Shown: in pieces, positions 32,190 through 40,540 of the stretch
Layout of the letters: every line of letters begins with the position of its first letter
Numbering within the stretch: position 1 is the stretch's first letter
Origin: an uncultured Chloroflexota bacterium
Lineage (GTDB): Bacteria > Chloroflexota > UBA11872 > UBA12225
Direction: 5' to 3'
Assembly (NCBI GenBank): GCA_902805635.1
Contig: CADCTC010000105.1
Span: 12,012 to 59,817 of the forward strand
Length of the DNA: 47,806 nucleotides
Program-made: the position numbers and the translations under genes
Notes under the pieces: model-generated
Told to the model about the DNA's origin: nothing
What the model saw: only the letters and a program-made list of their open reading frames with translations
Database searches by the model: none

Positions 32190-32846
32190 ATGGCCGACCG
32201 GCTGACAGCCCGCCAGCGGCGGGTGGCATCGCTGCGGGCCCGGTTCGGCTGGACAGCTCCCTCCTCTTCAAGAGCCGCCGTAGTGGTGCTGTCCGGCTTG
32301 CCGGGCACCGGCAAGTCTCACCTGGCAGCAGCGCTGGCGGAACGGTTTCCAGTGACCGTGCTCAGATCAGACGAGGTGCGCAAGGCGCTCTTCCCTCAGC
32401 CTCGCTACACGGGTCAGGAGAACGGCGTTGTGTACCTCTCCTGCTACGCCCTACTGGAGGCGCTGCTAGCCGACGGGTACGCGGTCGTGTTCGACGCCAC
32501 GAATCTCCTCAAGCGCGGCCGCAAGCGTGTGCTAAAGATTGCCGAGCATGCCGGCGCGCCGTTCCTGGTCCTCGTCACCACATCACCACCCGACGTAGTG
32601 GCCGAGCGCCTGCGCCGCCGGGGCGCGGGCGAGTCGATTGCGTATTCTTCAGACGCCGACTGGGCGGTACATGAGAAGCTGGCGGGCAGCTTCGAAGCCG
32701 TCTCAGAGCCCGCGACGGTCATTGACACATCGATCAGCCTGGAGCCCGCCTTCGCCGCGGTCGAGGCACTCCTGGCCCGGCCGCTCACGCTGTCCACGAC
32801 TCCGCCGCACAACACACCAGAGGAGCACTCCGGCCATGGCACTTGA
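32190..32846 (+). CDS. P-loop kinase-like ATPase
   Basis: The 218-residue protein has Walker A VVVLSGLPGTGKSHLAAAL near residue 30, then VLRSDEVRKALF (the LID/acceptor site), VVFDATNLLKRGRKRVL and a Walker-B-like stretch. The motif order resembles the AAA_33 family of small-molecule kinases (gluconate kinase-like and Zeta-type). The substrate is unknown. GTG 32187 precedes ATG 32190; either may start. The C-terminus overlaps pyrF by 11 nt, so the two are coupled. Confidence 0.75.
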   Translation: MADRLTARQRRVASLRARFGWTAPSSSRAAVVVLSGLPGTGKSHLAAALAERFPVTVLRSDEVRKALFPQPRYTGQENGVVYLSCYALLEALLADGYAVVFDATNLLKRGRKRVLKIAEHAGAPFLVLVTTSPPDVVAERLRRRGAGESIAYSSDADWAVHEKLAGSFEAVSEPATVIDTSISLEPAFAAVEALLARPLTLSTTPPHNTPEEHSGHGT

Positions 32847-33723
32847 CACCGCGACCGCAGCGCCTAGTTCGCCGGCCGCCCCCGACGCCAGTGCTGAACC
32901 GCGCGAGCCGTACTTCGCGCGTTTGGACCGCGCTGCGCGGCAGAACCAGTCGCTGCTCTGCGTCGGCCTGGACGTAGAACCTGACCGCCTGCCGGCGCCC
33001 TTGCGCGACCTGCCGCTAAGCGATGCCATCGTCGAATTCAATCGGCGGATCGTCGAAGCCACCGCCGATCTGGTTGCGTGCTACAAGCCGAACCTAGCGT
33101 TCTATGAGGCGCTCGGTCCCCAGGGGCTGGAGGCGCTGCGTCGCACTCGCGCGCTCATTCCGGCCCACATTCCGGTGATCGGCGACGCCAAGCGCGGCGA
33201 CATCGACAACACTATGCGCAAGTACGCGCAGGCGCTGTTCGACGTGTACGACTTCGACGCGGTGACAGCCAGCCCATACTTAGGGCAGGACGCCATCGCG
33301 CCGTTCCTGTCGCGGACTGAGCGTGGTGTCTACTTGCTGTGCCGCACCTCCAATCCCGGCAGCGGCGAGATCGCCGACCTGGACGTGGGCGGCCGTCCCC
33401 TCTATCTGGTCATTGCCGAGCGAGTGCAAGCATGGAACAGCAATCACAACGCGGCGCTCGTCGTGGGCGCCACCTACCCTCAGGAGCTGGCGCGGGTGCG
33501 CCAGGTGGCACCGGAGCTGCCCATCCTCCTGCCCGGCGTCGGCGCACAGCAGGGACTGCTCGAAGAGTCGGTGCAGGCGGGGATCGACCGGCAGGGCGGG
33601 GGCCTGGTGGTGAACGCCGCACGCCAGGTACTGTACGCATCAAGCGGCGACGACTTCCCGATGGCAGCCCGGCAGGCCGCGCTGGAGCTGCGGGGGCGGA
33701 TCAACCGGGCCAGGGGGGCGTAG
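32836..33723 (+). CDS. pyrF: orotidine 5'-phosphate decarboxylase
   Basis: The 295-residue enzyme makes UMP from OMP. It has CVGLDVEPDRLP, CYKPNLAFYEALG, the catalytic DAKRGDIDNTMRKYA and VTASPYLGQD. The GVGAQQG phosphate-binding loop is near the end. The length and the NSNHNAALVVGATYP stretch mark it as the longer PyrF type found in Actinobacteria and Chloroflexota. ATG 32836 has AGGAG about 10 nt upstream and lies inside the previous gene. Confidence 0.94.
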   Translation: MALDTATAAPSSPAAPDASAEPREPYFARLDRAARQNQSLLCVGLDVEPDRLPAPLRDLPLSDAIVEFNRRIVEATADLVACYKPNLAFYEALGPQGLEALRRTRALIPAHIPVIGDAKRGDIDNTMRKYAQALFDVYDFDAVTASPYLGQDAIAPFLSRTERGVYLLCRTSNPGSGEIADLDVGGRPLYLVIAERVQAWNSNHNAALVVGATYPQELARVRQVAPELPILLPGVGAQQGLLEESVQAGIDRQGGGLVVNAARQVLYASSGDDFPMAARQAALELRGRINRARGA

Positions 33724-33788
33724 GCTCCGGCGGCGCCGCTCCGTCCACTCCGCCTATCCCCGCTCCGCGATACACGCCGGGGCAGGTG

Positions 33789-33980
33789 ATGGAGCTGCGC
33801 GTAGACGACGTGGTTCGGCTGCGTAAGCCGCACCCCTGCGGCAGCTACGACTGGCGCATTTACAGGCTCGGCGCAGACATCGGCCTGCGCTGCCTCGGCT
33901 GCGACCATCGCGTGCTCATCCCGCGCAGCACGCTCGAGCGCCGCATCCGGTTCTTCCTCGAGCGCGGGCCGCAAGTGTGA
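33789..33980 (+). CDS. DUF951 family protein
   Basis: The 63-residue protein is MELRVDDVVRLRKPHPCGSY followed by DWRIYRLGADIGLRCLGCDH. This is the DUF951 pattern: a beta-barrel-like domain with a KPHPCG motif and two cysteines (CLGC) for a likely metal site. Found in Firmicutes and Chloroflexota beside core genes; the function is unknown. An in-frame GTG directly precedes the ATG. The stop overlaps the MFS start (GTGA). Confidence 0.85.
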   Translation: MELRVDDVVRLRKPHPCGSYDWRIYRLGADIGLRCLGCDHRVLIPRSTLERRIRFFLERGPQV

Positions 33981-35305
33981 GCGTTGGCTACGGGGCTGTC
34001 CTCCGCAACCGCCTGTTCCTGCTCATGTGGGCGGCCCAGGTCCTGTCCCAGACCGCCCAGAACGTCGTCAACTTCGCGCTCGTCGTAGAAGTCGAGCGCC
34101 TGACCCACTCCAGCACCAACGTCAGCTGGGTCATCGTCAGCTTCAGCCTGCCCGCGCTGCTGCTCGGGCCCTCCGCGGGGGTCTTCGTCGACCGCGCGAG
34201 CAAGCGCGCCGTGCTCTTGTGGACCAACATCTTGCGCGCCGTGCTGATGCTCGTCTTCGTGCTCTCGGCTCAATCGCTTGAGCTGATCTATGCCGTCACC
34301 TTTGCCGCCTCCGCCATCAGCCAGTTCTTCTTGCCTGCGGAGGGCGCCCTCATCCCGCTGATCGTGCGGCGCGCGGAGATCCTCACCGCCACGTCACTCT
34401 TCAACCTCACGTTCACGGCGTCGCAGATCGCCGGCTTCGTCGTGCTCGGCCCCACGCTCTACAAGCTCTTCGGCGCGCAGTCGTTGTTCGTCGCCGTGGT
34501 CGTCATGTACGTCCTGGCCGCCTTCTGCGTCGCCGTTCTGCCTAGACGTGAGCGCGAAGACACGCCGCTGTCTCAGGCCATCCGGCGCGCGGTCAACCTG
34601 CCTGACGTCTGGCGCGACATGCTCGAAGCCGGCCGCTTCTTGGGCGCCGCCCCCGGCTTGAGCCTCGCCATAGGCCACCTGACCCTCGCCACGGGCTTGC
34701 TGATGACCCTCGCGACGCTTGGCCCCGGCTTCGTCGCACGCGTGCTCGGCCTTGGCCCGGAGGACGTGGGGTACGTCCTGGCCCCCGCCGGGTTAGGCAT
34801 GCTCGGCGCTACCGTCCTGCTAGGGCAGTTTGCGGTGAACGCCGACCGCCGTCGCTTGGCCGGCGGCGGTCTGCTCGCCATGGCGCTGTCGCTTGCGGCG
34901 CTGGCCCTGGTGCGCCCGGTCTTCGAGCGACTGCTGGGAGACGCCGGCGCGACGGGCATCGGGGCTCCGGCGCCCGGCGAGACCCTTGCCTACCTCGGGG
35001 TTGTGGCCGTCATCGCGGTCTCGCTGGGCGTGGAGTTCAGCCTCGTCAGCATCCCCGCGCAGGCGGTCGTCGCCGAAGCGACCGAGGAGCATGTGCGCGG
35101 CCGCGTCTTCGCGCTGTTGTTCATGCTTACTGGCGCCGTGTCCGCCGTCCCCACCGTCATCGTCGGCGTGCTGGCGGACAATGTGGGCATCATCCCCATG
35201 CTCCTCTCGCTCGCCGCCGTGGTCGCGCTCTTTGCCCTCACATCTCTCCGTCCCATGCGTACCGCCGCGGTTACCCTCCCCGTCGCAGCAATCCCGCAGC
35301 GGTAA
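33977..35305 (+). CDS. MFS transporter
   Basis: The 442-residue protein has about 12 membrane segments. The loop after segment 2 (GVFVDRASKRAVLLWTN) is a form of the MFS loop 2-3 motif, repeated in the second half as AVNADRRRLAGGG. The long segment pairs resemble MFS_3-type exporters. The substrate is not known. GTG 33977 overlaps the DUF951 stop. Its 3' end overlaps the convergent gene at 35271 by 35 bp. Confidence 0.85.
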   Translation: MSVGYGAVLRNRLFLLMWAAQVLSQTAQNVVNFALVVEVERLTHSSTNVSWVIVSFSLPALLLGPSAGVFVDRASKRAVLLWTNILRAVLMLVFVLSAQSLELIYAVTFAASAISQFFLPAEGALIPLIVRRAEILTATSLFNLTFTASQIAGFVVLGPTLYKLFGAQSLFVAVVVMYVLAAFCVAVLPRREREDTPLSQAIRRAVNLPDVWRDMLEAGRFLGAAPGLSLAIGHLTLATGLLMTLATLGPGFVARVLGLGPEDVGYVLAPAGLGMLGATVLLGQFAVNADRRRLAGGGLLAMALSLAALALVRPVFERLLGDAGATGIGAPAPGETLAYLGVVAVIAVSLGVEFSLVSIPAQAVVAEATEEHVRGRVFALLFMLTGAVSAVPTVIVGVLADNVGIIPMLLSLAAVVALFALTSLRPMRTAAVTLPVAAIPQR

Positions 35306-36074
35306 CCAGCAGCGCGCCGGCCGCTGCCACCGCGCCGTACTCTGCCACCAGCCTTCCGCTCAGCCGCTGCATCAGGTGTTGCGAGAACACCCCGATCAGG
35401 AAGTAAAACGCTGCCAGCAGGAACGCCCCGCCCAGCAGACCGTGCAGCGGCCAGTAATTGAGTGCCCAGGTGATCTCTCCCGCCGCCAGCGCTACCGCCG
35501 CCGAGTACATCAGCGTGCGCGGCCAGCCCGGCACTACCGGCTCCTCGTCCCCCGTTGGAGGCGCGTGCGCCAGCCGCAGCTGTCGCGCAGCCAGTGCGAA
35601 TGTGATGGCGATAATCGCCGGCGCCGACAGCAAGCTCCGCGTCCTTGCCTGGTACACCGCCGCGTAGAGCATGAACGCCGCCACGTACCCCGTCACCGCC
35701 AGCGCCGTCTCCGCCGCCTGCCTAGACGTGCCGGAAGACCCCGCCGCAATGCGCGCCAGTTCTGCCCAGAAGATGGCGAAGAGCAGCGCGGCGAGCGCCG
35801 CTAGCCCCAGGACGATCGACACACCGCTGGCCAGCAGTGAGATGAACAGCACGCCGCCGACCACCACTGCGGACGGCAGGATAAACAGGTCGGGCGTCGG
35901 GTGATAACGTGCTTCCCCTCGCAGCACCAGGTCCATGCCCGCCGACACCGTCACCACCAGCGCGGCGAGTAGCAGCGCAACCGGCGCGCTGCGCACCATC
36001 ACAGCCAGTGCGGCGCCGAGGATGACCACCACCACCACCACCGTGATCTTTTCGACAGACCGCGCCGTCAGCAT
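35271..36074 (-). CDS. hypothetical integral membrane protein
   Basis: The 267-residue protein has about 8 hydrophobic segments, starting with ITVVVVVVILGAALAVMV, and few charged loops. It resembles membrane proteins of the DUF5656 type described in Chloroflexota, but this match is not certain. It overlaps the MFS gene tail to tail. Its start is near the extended -10 site at 36115. Confidence 0.62.
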   Translation of the reverse strand: MLTARSVEKITVVVVVVILGAALAVMVRSAPVALLLAALVVTVSAGMDLVLRGEARYHPTPDLFILPSAVVVGGVLFISLLASGVSIVLGLAALAALLFAIFWAELARIAAGSSGTSRQAAETALAVTGYVAAFMLYAAVYQARTRSLLSAPAIIAITFALAARQLRLAHAPPTGDEEPVVPGWPRTLMYSAAVALAAGEITWALNYWPLHGLLGGAFLLAAFYFLIGVFSQHLMQRLSGRLVAEYGAVAAAGALLVTAAGLLRRGG

Positions 36075-36114
36075 GTCAGCACGCTTGAAGCACCCTCTTG
36101 GGATGGTACATCCC

Positions 36115-36123
36115 TGCTAGAAT
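36115..36123 (+). promoter_or_regulatory. extended -10 promoter upstream of the HNH gene
   Basis: TGCTAGAAT has the TG extension and a good -10 hexamer. A leader of about 165 bases lies between it and the HNH start; it holds a short stem (GTCGTG/CACGAC) and no other recognised structure. Confidence 0.5.
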
Positions 36124-36289
36124 CGCCGTGTCGTGAGTCGATTCACACGACGAGTCGTTAAGACCGTACGCAGTAAGCGAAAACGAGTGGCTTAGCCTGC
36201 GCCGGCTCTTCCCGCGGCGTCGTGATCGCGCGTGGAAGGCCCGGACCACGGGCTGAGCCGCGCCACGTCTGGTGGAAAGAGCGCGCCCG

Positions 36290-36814
36290 GTGGACACCGT
36301 TCTTGTTCTCAACCAGAACTACGAACCGCTGAACATCTGCAACTTGCGGCGCGCCTTCATCCTGGTGGATCGTGGCAAGGCAGAAGTGCTGGAGCACGGT
36401 GACCTGGGCATCCGCACCGCCAGCCGCGTCGTGCCACGGCCCAGCGTGATCAAGCTGAGCTACATGGTCAAGCGGCCGCGCCCGCAGGTCCGTCTCTCAC
36501 GTCGCGAGATCTTCATGCGCGACGACTACATGTGCCAGTACTGCGGCAGCCGCACGCGCGAGCTGACGCTGGACCACGTCGTCCCCAAGCACCGCGGCGG
36601 CGGCCATTCCTGGGACAACCTGGTGAGTGCCTGTCGCCCCTGCAACCATCGTAAGGGCGGCAAGACCGTGGACGAGGCTCGCATGCGCCTTATGCGCCCG
36701 CCGCGCCGGCCCCAGCCCACGCAATACTTCCTTTGGATGCAGCGCATCAGCGGCAGCGCCAGCCGCGCCTGGCTCAAGTTCCTGCCTCAGCTCGACTCGA
36801 GCCACGCCAACTAG
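36290..36814 (+). CDS. HNH endonuclease family protein
   Basis: The 174-residue protein begins MDTVLVLNQNYEPLNICNLR and has REIFMRDDYMCQYCGSRTRE, then LTLDHVVPKHRGGGHSWDN and SACRPCNHRKGGKT. The two CxxC pairs bind zinc and the H/N/H residues form the nuclease core. This type is widespread in Actinobacteria, Cyanobacteria and Chloroflexota and is thought to act in DNA or RNA repair, without proof. GTG 36290 is chosen for the family start VLVLN; GTG 36272 is possible. The 3' end overlaps the next gene, convergent, by 4 bp. Confidence 0.85.
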   Translation: MDTVLVLNQNYEPLNICNLRRAFILVDRGKAEVLEHGDLGIRTASRVVPRPSVIKLSYMVKRPRPQVRLSRREIFMRDDYMCQYCGSRTRELTLDHVVPKHRGGGHSWDNLVSACRPCNHRKGGKTVDEARMRLMRPPRRPQPTQYFLWMQRISGSASRAWLKFLPQLDSSHAN

Positions 36815-37341
36815 GCGGCTGCGCCGCGTACCCGCGCCATCAGCTGCGCCGCCAGCCGCTTCCCAAACCGCCCCGCTGCGCGGCCTGCCAGCACGAACGC
36901 TGCGCCGATACCGGCCGCTATCGCCCCAGGCGTCGGTGATCCGGTCGACCAGCTATACGCGCCGAGGGCAATAAGGATGATGCCCAGCCAACGTAGCGCG
37001 CGCGCCGCGAACCCGGCCATCATCGCTCCTCGGTCGCTGGTGCAGACTGCCCACTCCAGCACCTGCTCCGCCATCTGTGAGATGAAAGTTGGTCCGCCCG
37101 CTGCCGCTTCTTCGGCGGCGATCATCGCCTGCCACTGCGCCATCGGCCGCTTATCCCGAATGAACCGGTCGCGCAGGGGCGGGAACAGCCAACTGCGCCG
37201 CCCACGCAGCCGCTCCCACGCCAGGTCATCCTCGTTCTCGTAGGTCGCCGGCCGCTCCAGCGCGCGCTCCTCGTCGGTCGATAGGAAGGTGCGCTGCGCC
37301 GCGAGCTCATCCCGCAGGATGGCGGCTAATGGGGATGGCAT
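36811..37341 (-). CDS. hypothetical protein with membrane segments
   Basis: The 176-residue product has a charged N-terminal two thirds (AILRDELAAQRTFLSTDEER, then WERLRGRRSWLFPPLRDRF). A hydrophobic C-terminal part follows (WLGIILIALGAYSWSTGS and IGAAFVLAGRAAG). ATG 37341 starts MPSPLAA. No named family is recognised. It may be a membrane-anchored protein of Chloroflexota. Confidence 0.55.
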   Translation of the reverse strand: MPSPLAAILRDELAAQRTFLSTDEERALERPATYENEDDLAWERLRGRRSWLFPPLRDRFIRDKRPMAQWQAMIAAEEAAAGGPTFISQMAEQVLEWAVCTSDRGAMMAGFAARALRWLGIILIALGAYSWSTGSPTPGAIAAGIGAAFVLAGRAAGRFGKRLAAQLMARVRGAAA

Positions 37342-37390
37342 AACGGAGATTCTGCCGCCGGCAGCGCAAGTCCGGCGCACCTGGTGCGGG

Positions 37391-37840
37391 CTAGCGTACC
37401 GTGAACCCGGTGTTCGCGCGGTAGTCCTGCCCCTGGTATTTCATCACCAGCTCCACCCGCACCTGTGCTCCGCGCGGCACTTGGCGTCCCTGTGGTTGCA
37501 CCGGCACTGCCAGGTCCACGCGGCCATCTTGAAAGGTCGTCTGCTCGCCGGTGATTGTCACCGGGCCACCGGGATAGTTGACCACCGCCTGCGGCTGTGC
37601 CCCAGACACCGGCCGCCCCTCGCGCGAGCGGAAGTTGATCCGCAGCACCACGTTTTCGTCGGTGCCCAGGCGTGGCTCCTGCGGCACCACCTGGACCTGC
37701 GCCGCGAACGCCGGGGCCTGCGTTGGCTGCGCTGGCGGCTCGGTCGGCTGTACCGGCGCAGCCGTCTCACCGGGCGCGCATGCCCCAGTGGCGCTGCCCA
37801 CCAGCGCCAGTACCAGCGGTCCAATCGCGCGCCGATTCAA
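37391..37840 (-). CDS. putative secreted or lipoprotein, hypothetical
   Basis: The 149-residue product begins with an N-terminal signal (RRAIGPLVLALVGSATGAC) with Cys near position 23; the lipobox TGAC is weak. A Pro/Gln/Thr-rich linker (QPTEPPAQPTQAPAF) is followed by a beta-rich domain with IgG-like or DUF-type strands. TTG 37840 is preferred since GGAGGGG lies 8-10 nt upstream; GTG 37873 is an alternative. No family is recognised. Confidence 0.55.
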   Translation of the reverse strand: MNRRAIGPLVLALVGSATGACAPGETAAPVQPTEPPAQPTQAPAFAAQVQVVPQEPRLGTDENVVLRINFRSREGRPVSGAQPQAVVNYPGGPVTITGEQTTFQDGRVDLAVPVQPQGRQVPRGAQVRVELVMKYQGQDYRANTGFTVR

Positions 37841-37974
37841 CGTCCGGGCCCCTCCGAAGCGGTAGTCTAGCACGGCTCAGCGAAGCGCATAGCGTGCAGG
37901 GTGGCCGCGCACTCGGAAGGCAAGTTTGCTGGTCTGCTCTGATAGGATTGATTGGAGAGAACGAAGGATTCATC

Positions 37975-38352
37975 ATGGTCGCTACACAGATGCCGCTGGT
38001 CCAGCTGACCGAAGGCGCGGTCGGCGAATTGCGCAAGATCATCGCCGAAGAGGGTCGAGATGACATCGGGCTGCGTGTCTTCGTCAGCCCCGGCGGATGC
38101 TCCGGCCTCTCGTATGGCATGTCTCTGGAGGAAAAGGCCGACGACGGAGACTTCCAGGTCGTCCAGGAGGGCCTGAACGTCTTCGTAGACGAGTTCACCG
38201 CCAACTACGTGCGCGGCGCGCAGATCGACTTCGTCAAAGGACTGATGGGCGCCGGTTTCACCGTGCAGAACCCTAACGCCAAGAAGAGCTGCGCCTGCGG
38301 CCAGAGCTTTGATACGGGCGCCAACGCCGAGACCGCTCAGAAGTGCAGTTAG
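37975..38352 (+). CDS. A-type iron-sulphur carrier protein (IscA/ErpA/HesB)
   Basis: The 125-residue protein has the three cysteines of A-type carriers: SPGGCSGLSYGM and the KKSCACGQSF pair near the end. It delivers Fe-S clusters to apo-proteins. ATG 37975 is set by GAAGGA 7 nt upstream. An in-frame open region continues upstream but lacks the family. A terminator hairpin follows at 38393. Confidence 0.92.
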   Translation: MVATQMPLVQLTEGAVGELRKIIAEEGRDDIGLRVFVSPGGCSGLSYGMSLEEKADDGDFQVVQEGLNVFVDEFTANYVRGAQIDFVKGLMGAGFTVQNPNAKKSCACGQSFDTGANAETAQKCS

Positions 38353-38392
38353 CCGTCAACGTACGCTCGCGCTATACGAGTACGTGATTGCG

Positions 38393-38416
38393 AAGCCCCC
38401 GCCACGGCGGGGGCTT
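38393..38416 (+). terminator. intrinsic terminator of the Fe-S carrier gene
   Basis: AAGCCCCCGCC and GGCGGGGGCTT form an 11-bp stem around a 2-nt centre, followed by TTTG. The T-run is short, so termination may be partial. Confidence 0.7.
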
Positions 38417-38508
38417 TGTCGTGTCAGGCAGCGGTCAGACGCACGTCACCGGGAGGTGTATCCACCTGGGGGCGCACGGTGGTATAAGAATAAGGGAGGA
38501 TGTGAGGC

Positions 38509-39201
38509 ATGTTTTTCGACCCAATGTACTTCGTTTTTACGCTGCCCGCGCTGGCGCTTGCGCTCTACGCACAGTGGCGAGTACGCAGTACGTATTCGAA
38601 ATACTCCAAGATTGCCAATGCGCACCAGCTGACCGGCGCCGACGTCGCCCGCCGGCTGCTTGACGCGGCCGGGCTGTACGACGTGCAGATCGAGCGTGTG
38701 CCGGGTGACCTGACGGATCACTACGATCCGGGCGCACGCGTGGTGCGGCTGTCCGATTCGAACTACGCTAGCTACTCGGTCGCGGCGCTCGGCGTCACCG
38801 CCCACGAGGTGGGTCACGCCATTCAGCACGCCACCGCGTATGGCGCGATGCGCCTGCGCACCGCCCTGGTGCCGGTTGCCGGCATCGGCAGCACCCTTGG
38901 CTACGTTCTGTTCATCATTGGCTTCTTCATCTCCATGTGGCAGTTGGCCACCGTCGGTCTGATCCTCTTCAGTGCCGCGGCACTCTTCGCCGCGGTGACG
39001 CTGCCGGTGGAGTTCAACGCGTCCAGCCGCGCCATGACCCTGCTCTCTGACCATGGCCTGGTGAACCAGGAGGATTACGGCATGGCTAAGCGGGTGCTCA
39101 ATGCCGCTGCCCTAACGTACGTAGCCGGTCTGGCCCAGGCGCTCTCACAGGTGCTCTATTACGGCATGCTGCTCTCCGGCATGCGACGCAGCGACGATTA
39201 G
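38509..39201 (+). CDS. zinc metallopeptidase, YugP type
   Basis: The 230-residue membrane protein has one N-terminal segment, then SYSVAALGVTAHEVGHAIQH with the HExxH zinc site (HEVGH), and two to three membrane segments (VLFIIGFFISMWQLA and LILFSAAALFAAV). The order TGADVARRLLDAAGL to VEFNASSRAM is that of the family PF04298. ATG 38509 has GGGAGGA 8 nt upstream and a TATAAG box before it. It is a probable membrane protease with unknown target. Confidence 0.88.
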   Translation: MFFDPMYFVFTLPALALALYAQWRVRSTYSKYSKIANAHQLTGADVARRLLDAAGLYDVQIERVPGDLTDHYDPGARVVRLSDSNYASYSVAALGVTAHEVGHAIQHATAYGAMRLRTALVPVAGIGSTLGYVLFIIGFFISMWQLATVGLILFSAAALFAAVTLPVEFNASSRAMTLLSDHGLVNQEDYGMAKRVLNAAALTYVAGLAQALSQVLYYGMLLSGMRRSDD

Positions 39202-39217
39202 TCACTGGTCTTCGAGC

Positions 39218-40351
39218 GTGACTACTTTCCTTGAAGCCCCGGCCGCAGCGGCTCCAGCCCAGGTGGGCGAGCCACTGCGGCCGATCACCGACTTGTCGCT
39301 GGACGAGCTGCGTGCTGTCATGCGCGATCTCGGCCAGGCGGAGTACCGCGCCGAGCAGGTTGCCGGATGGGTCTACCGTTCTACCGTCACGTCGTTCGCG
39401 GAGATGTCGAACATCCCCAAGGCGTTGCGTGAGGCGCTGGCCGAGCGCTTCCGCTACCACGCCCTGGAGGAGCGCGCCGCACTGCTGTCGACCGACGCGG
39501 AGACCCGCAAGCTAGTCCTTTCACTGCCCGACGGCGAGCTGATCGAGAGCGTGCTGATGCGCTATCCGCAGCGCCCCGACGGTACCGGTTCCGAGCGCGC
39601 CACTGTGTGCGTCAGCACTCAGGTGGGCTGTCCTGTCAAGTGCGCCTTCTGCGCCACTGGCCTCATGGGCTTCAGCCGCAACCTGAGTGCGGGAGAGATC
39701 CTGGACCAGGCGCTGTACTTCCTGCGTTGGACTCGCGAGCACCCGCCCATCGTGCGCAACGTCGTCTTCATGGGCATGGGAGAGCCGCTGCTCAATTACG
39801 ACGCGACTATGTCTGCCGTGGATCGCCTGGTGGATACTCGCTGCGCCGGCATGGGTGTGCACCGCATGACCGTCTCCACTTCGGGCTGGCTCCCGGGCAT
39901 CGAGCGCCTGATCGAGGACTCCCTGGCGGTGCGTCTGGCCGTCTCGCTTCATGCGCCTAACGACGAGCTGCGCACCAGCTTGGTCCCGCTCAACCGCCGC
40001 TTTCCCATCCCGCAGCTGATGGAGACGCTGCACCGGTACCAGCGCGCTACTGGGAGGCGCGTCACGTTCGAGTACACCTTGCTCGACGGAGTGAACGACT
40101 CCCCGGCCTTGGCGCGCGAGCTGGTGTCCCTCCTGAAGGGACTGGACTCGCACGTCAACCTCATCCCCATGAACCCGGTAAGCGACCTGCCCTTCCAGCC
40201 GTCGCCTTGGCCGGTGGTAGATGAGTTCCACCGCATCCTGCGTGACGCGGGCGTGATTTGCACCGTGCGTCGGGAGATGGGCCGCGACATCAAAGCCGCC
40301 TGTGGCCAGCTCCGGTCTGAGCTCCAAAAGCGGGAGCGCAAGAGCGCGTAG
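39218..40351 (+). CDS. rlmN: dual-specificity 23S rRNA/tRNA adenine-C2 methyltransferase
   Basis: The 377-residue radical SAM enzyme methylates A2503 of 23S rRNA and A37 of tRNAs. It has the CPVKCAFCATG cluster motif (CxxxCxxC), MGMGEPLLNYDA, STSGWLPGI, and the C-terminal CTVRREMGRDIKAACGQL with the conserved active-site Cys. The N-terminal part (EYRAEQVAGWVYR) fits the family. GTG 39218 starts the protein, 16 bases after the peptidase stop, so they may be cotranscribed. A dispersed repeat follows. Confidence 0.95.
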   Translation: MTTFLEAPAAAAPAQVGEPLRPITDLSLDELRAVMRDLGQAEYRAEQVAGWVYRSTVTSFAEMSNIPKALREALAERFRYHALEERAALLSTDAETRKLVLSLPDGELIESVLMRYPQRPDGTGSERATVCVSTQVGCPVKCAFCATGLMGFSRNLSAGEILDQALYFLRWTREHPPIVRNVVFMGMGEPLLNYDATMSAVDRLVDTRCAGMGVHRMTVSTSGWLPGIERLIEDSLAVRLAVSLHAPNDELRTSLVPLNRRFPIPQLMETLHRYQRATGRRVTFEYTLLDGVNDSPALARELVSLLKGLDSHVNLIPMNPVSDLPFQPSPWPVVDEFHRILRDAGVICTVRREMGRDIKAACGQLRSELQKRERKSA

Positions 40352-40380
40352 GCCTTCGGTTTTCGCCGAGTAGCTACATC

Positions 40381-40468
40381 GTCATCCCGAGCAGACAACC
40401 GAGCACTTGCGCAGCAAGCGCGCAGGGCGTCAGGGGGCGGCGCGGACGGGCGCGGGACCCGAGCCGCA
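40381..40468 (+). repeat. dispersed repeat, copy F, long form
   Basis: The copy starts GTCATCCCGAGC, carries a middle part AGACAACCGAGCACTTGC, and ends GGGACCCGAGCCGCAC. The middle includes a small stem. It lies between rlmN and rpe and has the same middle as copy E. Confidence 0.75.
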
Positions 40469-40540
40469 CTAATTCAACGGTTCCCTGTGGATCACCCCGA
40501 TCCCTCGTCACGCCCTTCGTCAACATGCCAGAATGGGAGC

